Assembly (NCBI RefSeq): GCF_949769195.1
Contig: NZ_OX458333.1
Coordinates: 4,002,001-4,066,000, forward strand
Length of the DNA stretch: 64,000 bases
Source: Methylocaldum szegediense
GTDB lineage: Bacteria; Pseudomonadota; Gammaproteobacteria; Methylococcales; Methylococcaceae
Direction: 5' to 3'
A program made the translations under genes and the position numbers. The notes below the pieces were generated by a model. That model was given only the letters and a program-made list of their open reading frames with translations, was not told the DNA's origin and did no database searches. Shown here one piece after another: positions 1 to 8,500 of this stretch; within the stretch, counting starts at the first letter, position 1, and the number at the start of each line of letters is the position of its first letter.

Positions 1-1
1 C

Positions 2-94
2 GAGTTCGCCGAGATCATGGCCGATCCGGACAAAAAGGATCGGTTCATGCGCAACGTGACGGCCTTCTATCAGCAGTCCCGCGCTTCCGCCTAG
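2..94 (+). CDS. C-terminal fragment of an unidentified protein (5' end outside window)
   Basis: Only the last 30 codons are visible, in the frame opening at base 2 and ending in TAG at 92-94. The peptide is hydrophilic and helix-like (EFAEIMADPDKKDRF ... QQSRASA) and carries no motif I recognise. It stops 11 bases before the next start, whose Shine-Dalgarno (AGGAGAA) overlaps this stop, so the two genes are probably co-transcribed. Function cannot be assigned from this fragment. Confidence 0.55.
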   Translation, partial: EFAEIMADPDKKDRFMRNVTAFYQQSRASA

Positions 95-105
95 GAGAAC
101 AAGAC

Positions 106-1524
106 ATGCGCAAGACGATCGTTATCGGCCTCTTGGCCGCGTTCTGTTCGCCGCAGTCGTTCGCCGCCGCCTGCGGCCCGGTGTATGGAGCCGACGGCAT
201 CGCGGCGGACAAGGACGGCAAGGTGTGGGTCAGCCATTATGAGGACGTGCGTCTCGGCCGGCTCGACCCGGGCAGCGGCGAATTCCACGAATTCCTGCCC
301 AGCACCAAGGGCAATCCGTTCGCCGCGCTCCGCAATACCTGGAGTAAAACGGCGGGCTTCGACTATTCCTTCGATTTCGGCTTGCAGGGCATCGCCCTCG
401 ACGAAGCCCGCGGCCTGGTGTGGAGCACCCGCTTCAACGACAACAAGGTGCTGAGATTTTCCAAGGCGGAACGGCAATTCACCGAGCTGACGGTGCCTGG
501 CCAAATCTCCGTCCGCTTCGACATCCCCATCGACGCCCAGGGCAACGTCTGGTTCGTTACGGGCAGCGCTCCGCCGCAGGGCGCCGGCGGCGCCGTGATC
601 AAAGTGTCCCCGGACGGCAAGATCGAGACCTTGCCGTTCCCCCTGGAGAAATTCGGCAGCGGCGCCGTCGCCGTGGACCCGGCGGGACATCCGTGGGTGA
701 GCGCGACGCCGGACAACGGCCGCGCCGAGCTGTACGCCTGGACGGAGGGTGGGTTCAAGCGCCAGGATCTGCCCGACGTGGGCCGCTACATCGGCAGCTT
801 GCACATCGACGCGCGGGGAGACCTGTGGTTCACCGCTCCGGAAAAGAACGCCATCGGCCGTTTGCGCCGGGGAAGGGTCGAGCTGTTCGCCATCCCTACC
901 GCCAATGCCAGCCCCGGAACGATGGCCAGCGATGCCCAAGGCTACCTGTGGTTCACCGAATGGTACGGCCGCAAGCTCGGACGCATCGCCCCCGATGGCA
1001 CGATCGCCGAATACCCTCTGCCGCCGGAAGAAGAGATTCCCCTCGCCGTGAAGCCCGACCGCGAGGGTCGGGTGTGGTTTTCCGTGGCCTTCAACTACGG
1101 CCTGTTCCGGCTCGATCCGGCCACCGGAAAGATCGATGAATTTCCGCTGCCGGTGCCGACCAACTGGTCCAAGAATGCTTCCCAGGGGCTATCGGTCTGC
1201 ACGGTGCGGAGCAAGAAGACGGCGCTCGTCGCGGACGCCGGCACGGTCAAGACGGAGCAGTCGGCCGCCACCGAGCAGATGGTGCAGAACGCCGTCCTGC
1301 GGCATCCCAAAGGCTATCCCCGCAACCGGGACGCGGTGTTGTTCGAGCAAAAATGCCAGACCGCCTGCCACACTTGGTACCGGGTGGACAAGGCCGCCGC
1401 GCGGCGCTCGGATTGGGGCCCGACCGTGGACCGGATGATCGAATTCAACGGTGCGGCGATCAGCAAGAAGGAGCGGGAGCGCATCGTGCGCTACATGAAC
1501 AAGAACTATGCGCAGCTGAAATGA
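106..1524 (+). CDS. Secreted virginiamycin-B-lyase-like beta-propeller with C-terminal cytochrome-like CX3CH motif
   Basis: The 472-aa product opens with a signal peptide (MRKTIVIGLLAAFCSPQSFA). Residues about 25-370 are repeated blades with W-x-S/T-x and D-x-x-G-x-x-W-F motifs (VWVSHYED, NVWFVTGS, DLWFTAPE, YLWFTEWY, RVWFSVAF), the pattern of Vgb/SMP-30-like propellers. The last 70 residues form a separate helical region with LFEQKCQTACHTWYR, a C-x3-C-H motif resembling a c-type haem site but one residue longer than CXXCH; it recalls the small cytochrome-like ends of PQQ/quinohaemoprotein-associated proteins. Lyase activity on virginiamycin is not implied. The stop overlaps the following ABC gene (ATGA), so it heads or joins an operon with a transporter and a TonB receptor. 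A periplasmic sensing or electron-transfer role is inference. Confidence 0.75.
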   Translation: MRKTIVIGLLAAFCSPQSFAAACGPVYGADGIAADKDGKVWVSHYEDVRLGRLDPGSGEFHEFLPSTKGNPFAALRNTWSKTAGFDYSFDFGLQGIALDEARGLVWSTRFNDNKVLRFSKAERQFTELTVPGQISVRFDIPIDAQGNVWFVTGSAPPQGAGGAVIKVSPDGKIETLPFPLEKFGSGAVAVDPAGHPWVSATPDNGRAELYAWTEGGFKRQDLPDVGRYIGSLHIDARGDLWFTAPEKNAIGRLRRGRVELFAIPTANASPGTMASDAQGYLWFTEWYGRKLGRIAPDGTIAEYPLPPEEEIPLAVKPDREGRVWFSVAFNYGLFRLDPATGKIDEFPLPVPTNWSKNASQGLSVCTVRSKKTALVADAGTVKTEQSAATEQMVQNAVLRHPKGYPRNRDAVLFEQKCQTACHTWYRVDKAAARRSDWGPTVDRMIEFNGAAISKKERERIVRYMNKNYAQLK

Positions 1525-2228
1525 TACCGGCAATCGAGGTTTGCGGGCTGATCAAGACCTATCCCGGCGGTGCGCGTGTCCTGAACGGACTGTCCTTCAA
1601 CGTCGGGACTGGCGAAGTGTTCGGACTCGTCGGCGAGAACGGCGCCGGCAAGAGCACCCTGATCAAGATTCTGGCGACGCTCCTGACGCCGTCCGCGGGA
1701 CAGGTGCGGATACTGGGCCTGGATACGCGGGAATATCCGGCGCGCATCAAACGCCGGCTAGGCGTGGCGACCCAGGACAGCCATTTGGACGTGCGGCTCT
1801 CGGTCCGACAGAACCTCCGCTTCCACGGCCGCTATTTCGGTCTGGACAGCCGGAAGATCGACCACGCGGCGGATTGTTGGCTGGAACGGTTGGGGCTGAC
1901 GGACAAGGCGGTGGAACGGGTGTATCGGCTGTCCGGGGGCACCCGGCGCCGGCTTATGTTGGCCAAGGCATTCCTCACCGATCCGGATCTGGTGATTCTG
2001 GACGAACCTACCGCCGGGCTGGATCCCAAGGCGCGTCTCCAGGTTTGGGAGGCGATCCGGGTTTTTCGCCGCCAAAACAAGACCATTCTGCTTTCCACTC
2101 ATCATCACGAAGAGGTTCGCGCACTGTGCGATCGTTTACTGTTATTACGGGAGGGCAGGGGAGAATGCCTGAAGACTCTGCAGGAGCCGGCGGCGCCATT
2201 TTCCGAGGGAGCCGTTTCGCTGTCCTGA
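1521..2228 (+). CDS. ABC transporter ATP-binding protein (ABC-2 type)
   Basis: The 235-aa nucleotide-binding subunit starts at an ATG that overlaps the previous stop (ATGA). It has Walker A GENGAGKST, signature LSGGTRRRL (C-loop), Walker B LVILDEPTAGLD and the switch-His region LLSTHHHEE. The length and the ABC-2 permease next door match CcmA/DrrA-type exporters, including those found next to PQQ-dependent alcohol dehydrogenases. It would power the membrane subunit encoded by the next, overlapping gene. The substrate is unknown; the flanking propeller and TonB receptor suggest handling of a periplasmic cofactor, metal or metallophore, which is inference. Confidence 0.9.
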   Translation: MIPAIEVCGLIKTYPGGARVLNGLSFNVGTGEVFGLVGENGAGKSTLIKILATLLTPSAGQVRILGLDTREYPARIKRRLGVATQDSHLDVRLSVRQNLRFHGRYFGLDSRKIDHAADCWLERLGLTDKAVERVYRLSGGTRRRLMLAKAFLTDPDLVILDEPTAGLDPKARLQVWEAIRVFRRQNKTILLSTHHHEEVRALCDRLLLLREGRGECLKTLQEPAAPFSEGAVSLS

Positions 2229-2986
2229 GTTGTCTTTGGGCACTGGTCCTCAGGGATATCGTGGCGGAATTCCAGGACTGGCGGACTACGCTGGCGCGCC
2301 TGATTCTGCAGCCCTCGGTGTATCTGTTCGTATTCGCCTACGTGCTCGGCGGCATTGCCGTTTTCCCCGGCGGGGGCGACTATGTCCGGATCGTGGTGCC
2401 CGGCGTCGCCGTCATGGCGGTGATGCAGGACGCCATTCAGGGCGCCGGCGGCGCGCTGCTCAACGGCTACTATTTCCGCACCATGGAAGCCTGGCTGCTG
2501 GCGCCCGTGAGTCTGCGCATCCTGTTGCTCGCTCGGGTGCTGAGCGGAACCCTGTTCGGCGTCCTCGGGGGAATCGTCGCCAGCGGTATCGGCATGGCCA
2601 TGCTGGGATTCCGGCCGCATCATCCCGGCCTTTACCTTTTGTTCCTGCTGCTCGGCGCGCTATTTTTCGCCCTGCTGGCGCTATTGGCGTTCGTGCTGCC
2701 GAAGTATCCCGACCGCGGCCAGGAGTGGCTCGCATTTCTCATGACGCCGATGGGTTTCTTCGGCTGCACTTTCTACACCTACGCCATGCTGCCGCCCTCC
2801 CTCGCGCCGTTTGCGCTGTTTGTCCCCACCACTTATTTCAGCGAGGGTCTGCGCGACGCCGCAAACGGCGTATCGGCGTCCTTCGAACCGCAGGTGCTCT
2901 GGTCCGGCCTGGCGGCGGCGCTGACGGTGTGCCTGGCCACGACCGACTGGGCATTCCGCCGGCGCTTCAAGGATTTCCTTTGGTAG
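2165..2986 (+). CDS. ABC-2 type transporter permease
   Basis: A 273-aa integral membrane protein with about six hydrophobic segments (for example around VYLFVFAYVLGGIAVF, LLFLLLGALFFALLALLAFVL and LMTPMGFFGCTFYTYAMLP), typical of the ABC2_membrane family. The ATG at 2165 lies 64 bases inside the ATPase gene in another frame; a later non-ATG start near 2228 cannot be excluded, since the first ~20 residues are not membrane-like. It pairs with the ATPase as an exporter or membrane-remodelling pump in the inner membrane. No substrate can be read from the sequence. Confidence 0.85.
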   Translation: MPEDSAGAGGAIFRGSRFAVLSCLWALVLRDIVAEFQDWRTTLARLILQPSVYLFVFAYVLGGIAVFPGGGDYVRIVVPGVAVMAVMQDAIQGAGGALLNGYYFRTMEAWLLAPVSLRILLLARVLSGTLFGVLGGIVASGIGMAMLGFRPHHPGLYLLFLLLGALFFALLALLAFVLPKYPDRGQEWLAFLMTPMGFFGCTFYTYAMLPPSLAPFALFVPTTYFSEGLRDAANGVSASFEPQVLWSGLAAALTVCLATTDWAFRRRFKDFLW

Positions 2987-2994
2987 ATGTCATA

Positions 2995-4905
2995 GTGCGT
3001 TTGTTACGCCGCACTCTGCGGCCATGGGTACTCGTGCTTGCCGTGTCGGCAGCGAGTTTCGTCCCTTTCGTTCGGGCCGATGGCGACCGGGAAGTGATCA
3101 CCGCCGAGGAGATCGAGCGGCAGAAGCCTGCAACCTTGATGGAACTCCTGAATCGGCTGGTCGGTCTCGGCAGCAGCGGCAATCAGCTCAGCCTGCGCGG
3201 CGTGCCTTCCGTGGCCCTGTACGTGGACGGATTCCCGCGCGGCGGCAATGTCGTGGAGGTGGACAAGATCAAACCCCAGGATGTGGCGCGCATCGAGATT
3301 CTGCGCGGCGCCGCGTCCAGCCGCTACGGAGCGGAGGCTCTGGGCGGCGCGATAATCGTTACCACCAAGCAGGGATCTAGCCGATGGGGATTGGACGTGG
3401 TGCAAGGCTACAATAGCCTCGACAGCCGCTACAGTCGGGCCATCGGCAGCGGCGCCTTCGGGGATGCCGCCCTCCGCTTGAGCTTCGAGGACGGCCTGAC
3501 CAATAAGGTTTTCATCACGGACCGGCATAACAATCCGTTTCCGTCCCTCGCTCAGACCCAGGATGCCTTTCAAACCAAGCGCGAGGGAAACGCCAAGGGC
3601 AGTTACCGCCACGATTGGCTGAATACCGGTGTCGAGGTGAATTATCTGGAACAAACCTACAATTACGGCCGCCCCAACGCCTTCAACGAGTACACGACGA
3701 TACGCTCCAAGCTGATGGCCGAAGCGGCGTTCGGCGATCTCAAGCTGAGTTCCAACTTGCTCTACCAGGACTATGGCGTCGACGTGTTCCGGGACGCGGG
3801 CGGGGTGGACGCCGCCGGGCTCGCGCCGTATTTGCGCGGACTGGAGACGACCCGGACCGTCAATTTGGAGATCCAGGCCGGCTACCGGGACGTCAATCTG
3901 GGACTGGTTTACGGCAACGAACGGGAAGCCATCGACCGGCGGCCGGACGGGAGCAAGCGGCGTATTTTCAGGTTGGAGGACACGGTCGATCGGATCGGGG
4001 TGTTCGCCGGCTACGGCTTTAATTTCTGGACCGATTGGCGCTTCGATCTGGGTGGGCGCTACGACCTATACAACTATTCCGATATTTCGGTGTTTTCCTC
4101 GGAGCGGCTGACCCATGAGCCCGAGACCACGAAAAAGGCGTTCAATCCCAAGGCCAGCCTGTCGTGGAAGGCTTTGCCCTGGCTCAGCCTGCGCACCTCC
4201 GCCGCCACCGGCTTCATCCCGCCGGCGCCTTCCACGCTGTATTTCCGCCAGGAGCAGCCGAGTTACCGTATTGTGGCCAATCCCGGGCTCAAGCCGGAGG
4301 AATCGCTCACCGTCGACTTCGGACTGGAAGGGAGTTACCGGGACAGCACCAAGTACAGTCTGACTTTCTTCTATACCCGTTGGACCGACAAGGTGGAGAT
4401 GCTGACCATTGCCGGTACCCCGGCCATCCAAACTTACAAGAACCTGGGCGAGTCGGAATCGAAAGGCGTGGAGTTCAGCCTGAACCAGCGCATTACGGAC
4501 GATTTGAATGCCTCGCTCAATTACACGCTGAACTTCACCGAGATTACCGATGCTCTGGACCCGGCCGTCATCGGCAACCAACTGCCGTTCCAACCTCGCC
4601 ACCGGCTAAATGCGGTACTCGATTACCGAGGACCGTGGAGCACTTCAGCCCGCGCCAATCTTCACTACGAATCGGAGCAGTTCATGGACTTCCGCAACAT
4701 CGTCCGGGACGAACAGGGTATCACCTGGCTGAACGGCGAATACGCCATTCTGGACCTGCTGTTGACCAAGAAGTTTCAGTGGAGCGGTGCCGGCCTGGAT
4801 CTCACGTTTGCCGTCAATAACCTGTTCGACTCCCGGTATCAGAAAAATTTTTTCCATCAGGACCCAGGACGCGTCTTTCGCGGCGAACTGGCGGTGAAGT
4901 TTTGA
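2995..4905 (+). CDS. TonB-dependent outer-membrane receptor
   Basis: The GTG at 2995, 8 bases after the permease stop, gives a 636-aa product with a good signal peptide (RPWVLVLAVSAASF...VRA). A plug domain follows (EVITAEEIERQ, LSLRGVPSVALYVDGFPRG, RIEILRGAASSRYGAEALGG), then a long region of alternating beta strands ending in Phe (RGELAVKF), the outer-membrane insertion signature. An upstream TTG at 2980 is an alternative start. No TonB box is obvious. At about 640 aa it is in the size range of vitamin B12/small-siderophore receptors. Tight linkage to the ABC pump and propeller suggests uptake of a metal complex or cofactor; the ligand is not readable. Confidence 0.9.
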   Translation: MRLLRRTLRPWVLVLAVSAASFVPFVRADGDREVITAEEIERQKPATLMELLNRLVGLGSSGNQLSLRGVPSVALYVDGFPRGGNVVEVDKIKPQDVARIEILRGAASSRYGAEALGGAIIVTTKQGSSRWGLDVVQGYNSLDSRYSRAIGSGAFGDAALRLSFEDGLTNKVFITDRHNNPFPSLAQTQDAFQTKREGNAKGSYRHDWLNTGVEVNYLEQTYNYGRPNAFNEYTTIRSKLMAEAAFGDLKLSSNLLYQDYGVDVFRDAGGVDAAGLAPYLRGLETTRTVNLEIQAGYRDVNLGLVYGNEREAIDRRPDGSKRRIFRLEDTVDRIGVFAGYGFNFWTDWRFDLGGRYDLYNYSDISVFSSERLTHEPETTKKAFNPKASLSWKALPWLSLRTSAATGFIPPAPSTLYFRQEQPSYRIVANPGLKPEESLTVDFGLEGSYRDSTKYSLTFFYTRWTDKVEMLTIAGTPAIQTYKNLGESESKGVEFSLNQRITDDLNASLNYTLNFTEITDALDPAVIGNQLPFQPRHRLNAVLDYRGPWSTSARANLHYESEQFMDFRNIVRDEQGITWLNGEYAILDLLLTKKFQWSGAGLDLTFAVNNLFDSRYQKNFFHQDPGRVFRGELAVKF

Positions 4906-5352
4906 TGCCGAACCCGCCGTTCGGAGGGCCGCGTTACGGCAAACGGGTGGATGCGATGGCCCCATCACGGCGAAGCCCGTCAGGTATCGAATGCCGGAAC
5001 GAGCGCCCTTGTCGACAAGCCGAAAACTTCGCGGGCGAGCCGACCGCGCCGAGACCGCCACGGATAATCCCGGAAACTTCGGGTGGACGCCCGCTCGGCC
5101 CAAAAAGGCAAGCGCAACCACTCGCAGGTCGGCAATCCTTTGCCGACGAAGGCGCCGAGAAGGGATTCGATTCCCGACCTCCTTCGGGCCACGGGGTTCC
5201 TTGACCAAACTGTAGGCCGGATTAAGCGAAGCGTATCCGGCACTCGCCTGCCGCCCTTTCGACTTCGCTCTGGACAGGCTTATCCCGACTTGCATTTTGG
5301 ATGAAGGGGACCGCTTTCCGATCTACGCCGCTATACTGTAGTGAAACTCGCT
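4906..5352. other. 447-bp intergenic region with repeat-like DNA
   Basis: This lies between the convergent TonB receptor and AraC genes. Several short open frames exist on both strands, but their composition is not protein-like. It holds a REP-like palindrome (listed separately) and a nearby stretch related to dispersed 'tggacaggctta' intergenic repeats. I see no gene and no clear U-tract terminator. Confidence 0.6.
5216..5241. repeat. REP-like palindromic element
   Basis: GCCGGAT (5216-5222) and ATCCGGC (5235-5241) form a 7-bp perfect inverted repeat around AAGCGAAGCG-type DNA, closely resembling the GCCGGAT...ATCCGGC REP elements dispersed in gammaproteobacterial genomes. Its position between convergent genes is typical. 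Confidence 0.55.
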
Positions 5353-6252
5353 CTATCCCTCGTCCACGGTTCCGGGGCTCACTTCGAAGCGGCCGATATT
5401 CCTGAAAACGGGCGCGGGGTTCACGCCGAAGGTGTCGCGAAAGCTGTGGCTGAAATGCGTCGCGTCGGCGAAACCCGCGTCCAGCGCGGCGCGGGTCATG
5501 TTGTCGCTGCCATGGAGCAGCTCCAGGGCGGACAACATTCGCTTCCAGGCTCGGAAGCGGCGGTAGGGGAGTCCGGTGCATCGCCGGAAGAGATGAAGGA
5601 ACCTTGAGGGCGAAAGTCCGATCAGGCTCGCCAGCTCCTGCTGCGAGAAATTCCGGTCCGGTTCCAGGCAGATCCGTTCGATGACCTGCCGGATACGTCC
5701 ATCGATCTCGACCGGCGGCTGATCGCGGGTATTCAGCAGACGGTCCAGGCGCTGTTCGACGGCGATACGGTTCGGATCTTCCTCATGGATCCAGCGGAAG
5801 CATTCGATCGTCTCGGCGTCCTCGAAAAACCTCACGAACGTGTCTGAATAAGGAAAACGCTTCCGGAATCCTGTCGCGTCGGGGCCGTTTCGCTCCACGA
5901 ACAGCTTTCCGTGCACGCCGCCGGCCATGTCCAGGGCATGCCGAATCCCCGCGGGCACCACCGCGCAACGGCAACTCCGCCATTCGCCGTCTGCCAGCCT
6001 GATCCGAAACGGGCGATAGATGCCCACGTGCAGAACGTCGGCGCCATAGACGTGGTTTTCCAGATGCTGGATCGGGCCGCAATAGAGTACCCGTCCGCGT
6101 CCCATGTAAAGCTGCGAAGTCGCTGGATAAAGCGCGCGCATAGCCAGTTTATGCAAGTCCTGTCGGCGAGACGTGAGTACAATCCCGAGCGCCGGCCATA
6201 GGCGGAGACGGTCTGGCGGCTCGGCAATCCATAGTGATACGCCGTCCATCAT
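5353..6252 (-). CDS. AraC-family transcriptional regulator
   Basis: A 299-aa protein. The N-terminal ~170 residues are cupin-like (HLENHVYGADVLHVGIYRPF) and would bind a small ligand. The C-terminal ~100 residues carry two helix-turn-helix units: FSQQELASLIGLSPSRFLHLF and the signature-containing ALDAGFADATHFSHSFRDTFG, the AraC hallmark. The start is uncertain: ATG ATG at 6252/6249 lacks a clear Shine-Dalgarno, and Met-38 is an alternative. It is divergent from the DUF3047 gene with only 48 bases between the starts, so it probably controls that gene and itself. Confidence 0.88.
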   Translation of the reverse strand: MMDGVSLWIAEPPDRLRLWPALGIVLTSRRQDLHKLAMRALYPATSQLYMGRGRVLYCGPIQHLENHVYGADVLHVGIYRPFRIRLADGEWRSCRCAVVPAGIRHALDMAGGVHGKLFVERNGPDATGFRKRFPYSDTFVRFFEDAETIECFRWIHEEDPNRIAVEQRLDRLLNTRDQPPVEIDGRIRQVIERICLEPDRNFSQQELASLIGLSPSRFLHLFRRCTGLPYRRFRAWKRMLSALELLHGSDNMTRAALDAGFADATHFSHSFRDTFGVNPAPVFRNIGRFEVSPGTVDEG

Positions 6253-6300
6253 AATGAACCGGAACCGGCGTTTTCCAGAACTTTTCCCGGGAGGATTTCC
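6253..6300. promoter_or_regulatory. Divergent 48-bp promoter/leader region between araC-like and DUF3047 genes
   Basis: Both genes must be read from this short gap or from promoters inside each other's 5' end. The rightward gene has a strong Shine-Dalgarno (GGGAGGA) seven bases before its ATG. No -35/-10 pair is convincing. Confidence 0.4.
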
Positions 6301-7395
6301 ATGAACGACACAGTGACACGCACGGACTTTAAAGCGCGCTTCGAGGCTTTGCTGAGCCGACTCGCGGCGGATGATCTCATGGGTTACGCCGTCATCGACG
6401 TTCCCTCGGATCGAAAACCCTGGCTGGATACCGGCATCGACTTGTCAGCGGGCGAGCGGGTGACCACCTTTGCTGTGGGCAAGACTTACCTCAAGGGCAC
6501 CGACCTCTGGTTCGGCGCGGATTTCCAGCTATGGTGCCGAATCGGTCAGGATGGCGAAATCTTCCGCGGCACCCGGGCGAGCAACACGTTCACGGCGCAG
6601 AAGCCGGGGCGGCTTTATCTCGCCAGCTATTTTCCCGGCGAATGGGCCACCCGAACCGGCGAGTTGGCGACGCCGGACGAAGTCTACGAGCAGGCGAGCG
6701 GAAACCTAGCCGCGTTGATCGTACGCTGGCGGGTCGAACCGATCGCAGGACTGAAAAGGCTGGTGGCGCTCGGCGACGTGGACGGCCTGATCGCGTCCGA
6801 AATTGACCGTTTGAGCCATCCCGTTCTGCCACCGCCGGGTTGGAACTATCTATGGTTCGTGGGCCCGGCGGAAATCTACCGGCCGTGCCGGACGCCGGAA
6901 AAGGAAGCCGCCATTTGCTGCCATACCCATCGCGACGTGGGTTTGCTGCAGAAGGACGTTTCCCTGCCGCTCGAGCCGGACACGCGTTTGCGCTGGGCGT
7001 GGCGCATGGATCGCCTGCCCTCGGAGGTGCGCGAGGACACGCTCGCAACCCACGATTACATGAGCATTGCCGTGGAATTCGACAACGGCCAGGACATCAC
7101 CTATTACTGGAGCGCCGAGTTGCCGGTAGGCACCGCCTACCGCTGCCCGATTCCCACCTGGACCGCGCGCGAAACCCATGTGGCGATCCGTTCCGGCTCC
7201 GAGGGGCTGGGCGAATGGTTCGACGAGGAGCGGGACGTTCATCGCGACTACCTGGAGTTCATCGGCGGCCCGCCGCCGGCGCACATCGTGCGGGTGTGGC
7301 TGATCGCATTGAGCCTGTTCCAGGGAAAAGAGGGAGAATGCCGGTATGCCGATATCGCGTTCGTGACGAAAGACGGGGTGACGCCGGTAGAATAG
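6301..7395 (+). CDS. DUF3047 protein with N-terminal PA-IL/LecA-like lectin domain
   Basis: 364 aa, with no signal peptide. The C-terminal half has DUF3047 features: LRWAWRMDRLPS, DYMSIAVEFDNGQDITYYWS, ETHVAIRSGSEGLGEW, HIVRVWLIALSLFQ and the ending ECRYADIAFV. Residues about 48-115 (AGERVTTFAVGKTYLKG, DFQLWCRIGQDGEIFRG, GRLYLASYFPGEW) resemble the beta-sandwich sugar-binding fold of Pseudomonas LecA. DUF3047 proteins are uncharacterised but look like beta-sandwich carbohydrate-active modules. The domain fusion plus a divergent AraC regulator suggests a sugar-responsive, cytoplasmic or non-classically exported protein; that is inference. Confidence 0.7.
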   Translation: MNDTVTRTDFKARFEALLSRLAADDLMGYAVIDVPSDRKPWLDTGIDLSAGERVTTFAVGKTYLKGTDLWFGADFQLWCRIGQDGEIFRGTRASNTFTAQKPGRLYLASYFPGEWATRTGELATPDEVYEQASGNLAALIVRWRVEPIAGLKRLVALGDVDGLIASEIDRLSHPVLPPPGWNYLWFVGPAEIYRPCRTPEKEAAICCHTHRDVGLLQKDVSLPLEPDTRLRWAWRMDRLPSEVREDTLATHDYMSIAVEFDNGQDITYYWSAELPVGTAYRCPIPTWTARETHVAIRSGSEGLGEWFDEERDVHRDYLEFIGGPPPAHIVRVWLIALSLFQGKEGECRYADIAFVTKDGVTPVE

Positions 7396-7728
7396 GGCGT
7401 CAACTCAAGCTCGGCCGCACCCCGGGCGGTGTGGCGCCCACGCCATCAGGCCGTCCGCTCCGAGTCCCCGTCGAAGGGCCTGTCCTGAGCCTCCGTCGAA
7501 GGAGCGTTGCGAGGCCGCGGAGCCGTTTTCCGCAATGAGGACCAACGCCGCCCGGCATGCACTCAAGGGCGTGCCGGCGTCATCCAAAAGTTGAGCCATT
7601 CCGGGCGGGACGTTGCATCGAGCTTTTCTGGCGCATCGAAGCGGACAGCTGCCGTTTCCAGGGCCGTAGCAGTTACCGCCGGTGATCTCCTTTCTCTGTG
7701 GTCTCAGCTGGGCAGCGCTCGCCCGCGG
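7396..7728. other. 333-bp intergenic region with dispersed-repeat sequence
   Basis: This lies between convergent genes. It contains CCGTCGAAGG/CCTGTCCTGAGCCTCC-type sequence around 7468-7503, similar to the 'GTCGAAGGGCCTGTCCTGAGC' intergenic repeats common in proteobacteria. Open frames over it have no support. No U-tract terminator was recognised. Confidence 0.5.
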
Positions 7729-8457
7729 TCAAGTTTTCCGGGCAATGAACGCCCGTCGCCGCGGGGCGAGAGGATAGCCGCCGTAATGTGATGAGACGGT
7801 TACCTCGAATCCCGCGTGGCGGAGAAGCCACTCGACTTGAGTACCGTCTAAAACCAGGACCCGATGCCGTTCTTCGGAATGGCGGTAGCCGTGGCCGACC
7901 TCCCGGAACACGGTAATGTCCCGAATCAGAAGGCTTTCCTTCCGCCGTTCGGAGACTTCGAGCAATACCGCCCAATCGGTCCCCTTGCGCCAAGTACGGT
8001 AGTGCATAGGTTCGTCTTCCGAGCGGACAAGGATATCGAAGGCAAAGACTCCTCCTTTGGGTAGATGGGACGCGATGTTTCGGAACAATCGGTCGAGGCG
8101 CGTTTCCGATGGCTCTTCGTCCGTCCAATAGTTCAGGGCTTCTCCCAAGGCGGTGACTGCCACACAGGGGCGGAGGGCTGTCCGGTACAAGGAATCGACG
8201 TGAAATTCGGCTTCAGGCGCGGTACGCCGGGCCAGCTCGATCATCGCTGCGGAAACATCGATACCCAAAACCGAATATCTATGCTCCAGGAGTTTTTTTG
8301 CCCAAGTTCCGCTTCCGCAGCCGAGATCGATGACCAGGCCGGAATCAAGGCCCTGGCCACGGAACAGCGCCAGCAACTCATCGCCTGCGCCTTCCACCAG
8401 ATCGGGAAAGCCGAGGTGATGAACATAGGCAAGATCTTCCTGGTAGATCGACGTCAT
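7729..8457 (-). CDS. SAM-dependent methyltransferase (class I)
   Basis: 242 aa with a Rossmann methyltransferase core: motif I VIDLGCGSGTWAKKLL (residues ~40-56), an acidic residue ending strand 2 (VLGIDVSAAMI), and the post-motif region CVAVTALGEALNYW followed by LPKGGVFAFDIL. The substrate is not recognisable. It lies 43 bases downstream of a second methyltransferase on the same strand, and both follow a TPR gene, so the three probably form one unit transcribed leftward. The two methyltransferases share an overall plan (N-terminal YxxLAxxYH-like lead, same length) and may be paralogues. Confidence 0.85.
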   Translation of the reverse strand: MTSIYQEDLAYVHHLGFPDLVEGAGDELLALFRGQGLDSGLVIDLGCGSGTWAKKLLEHRYSVLGIDVSAAMIELARRTAPEAEFHVDSLYRTALRPCVAVTALGEALNYWTDEEPSETRLDRLFRNIASHLPKGGVFAFDILVRSEDEPMHYRTWRKGTDWAVLLEVSERRKESLLIRDITVFREVGHGYRHSEERHRVLVLDGTQVEWLLRHAGFEVTVSSHYGGYPLAPRRRAFIARKT

Positions 8458-8500
8458 CCCATTGCCTCTGCGTTTCGATTGGGTTTCCGACAGTCGTTGG

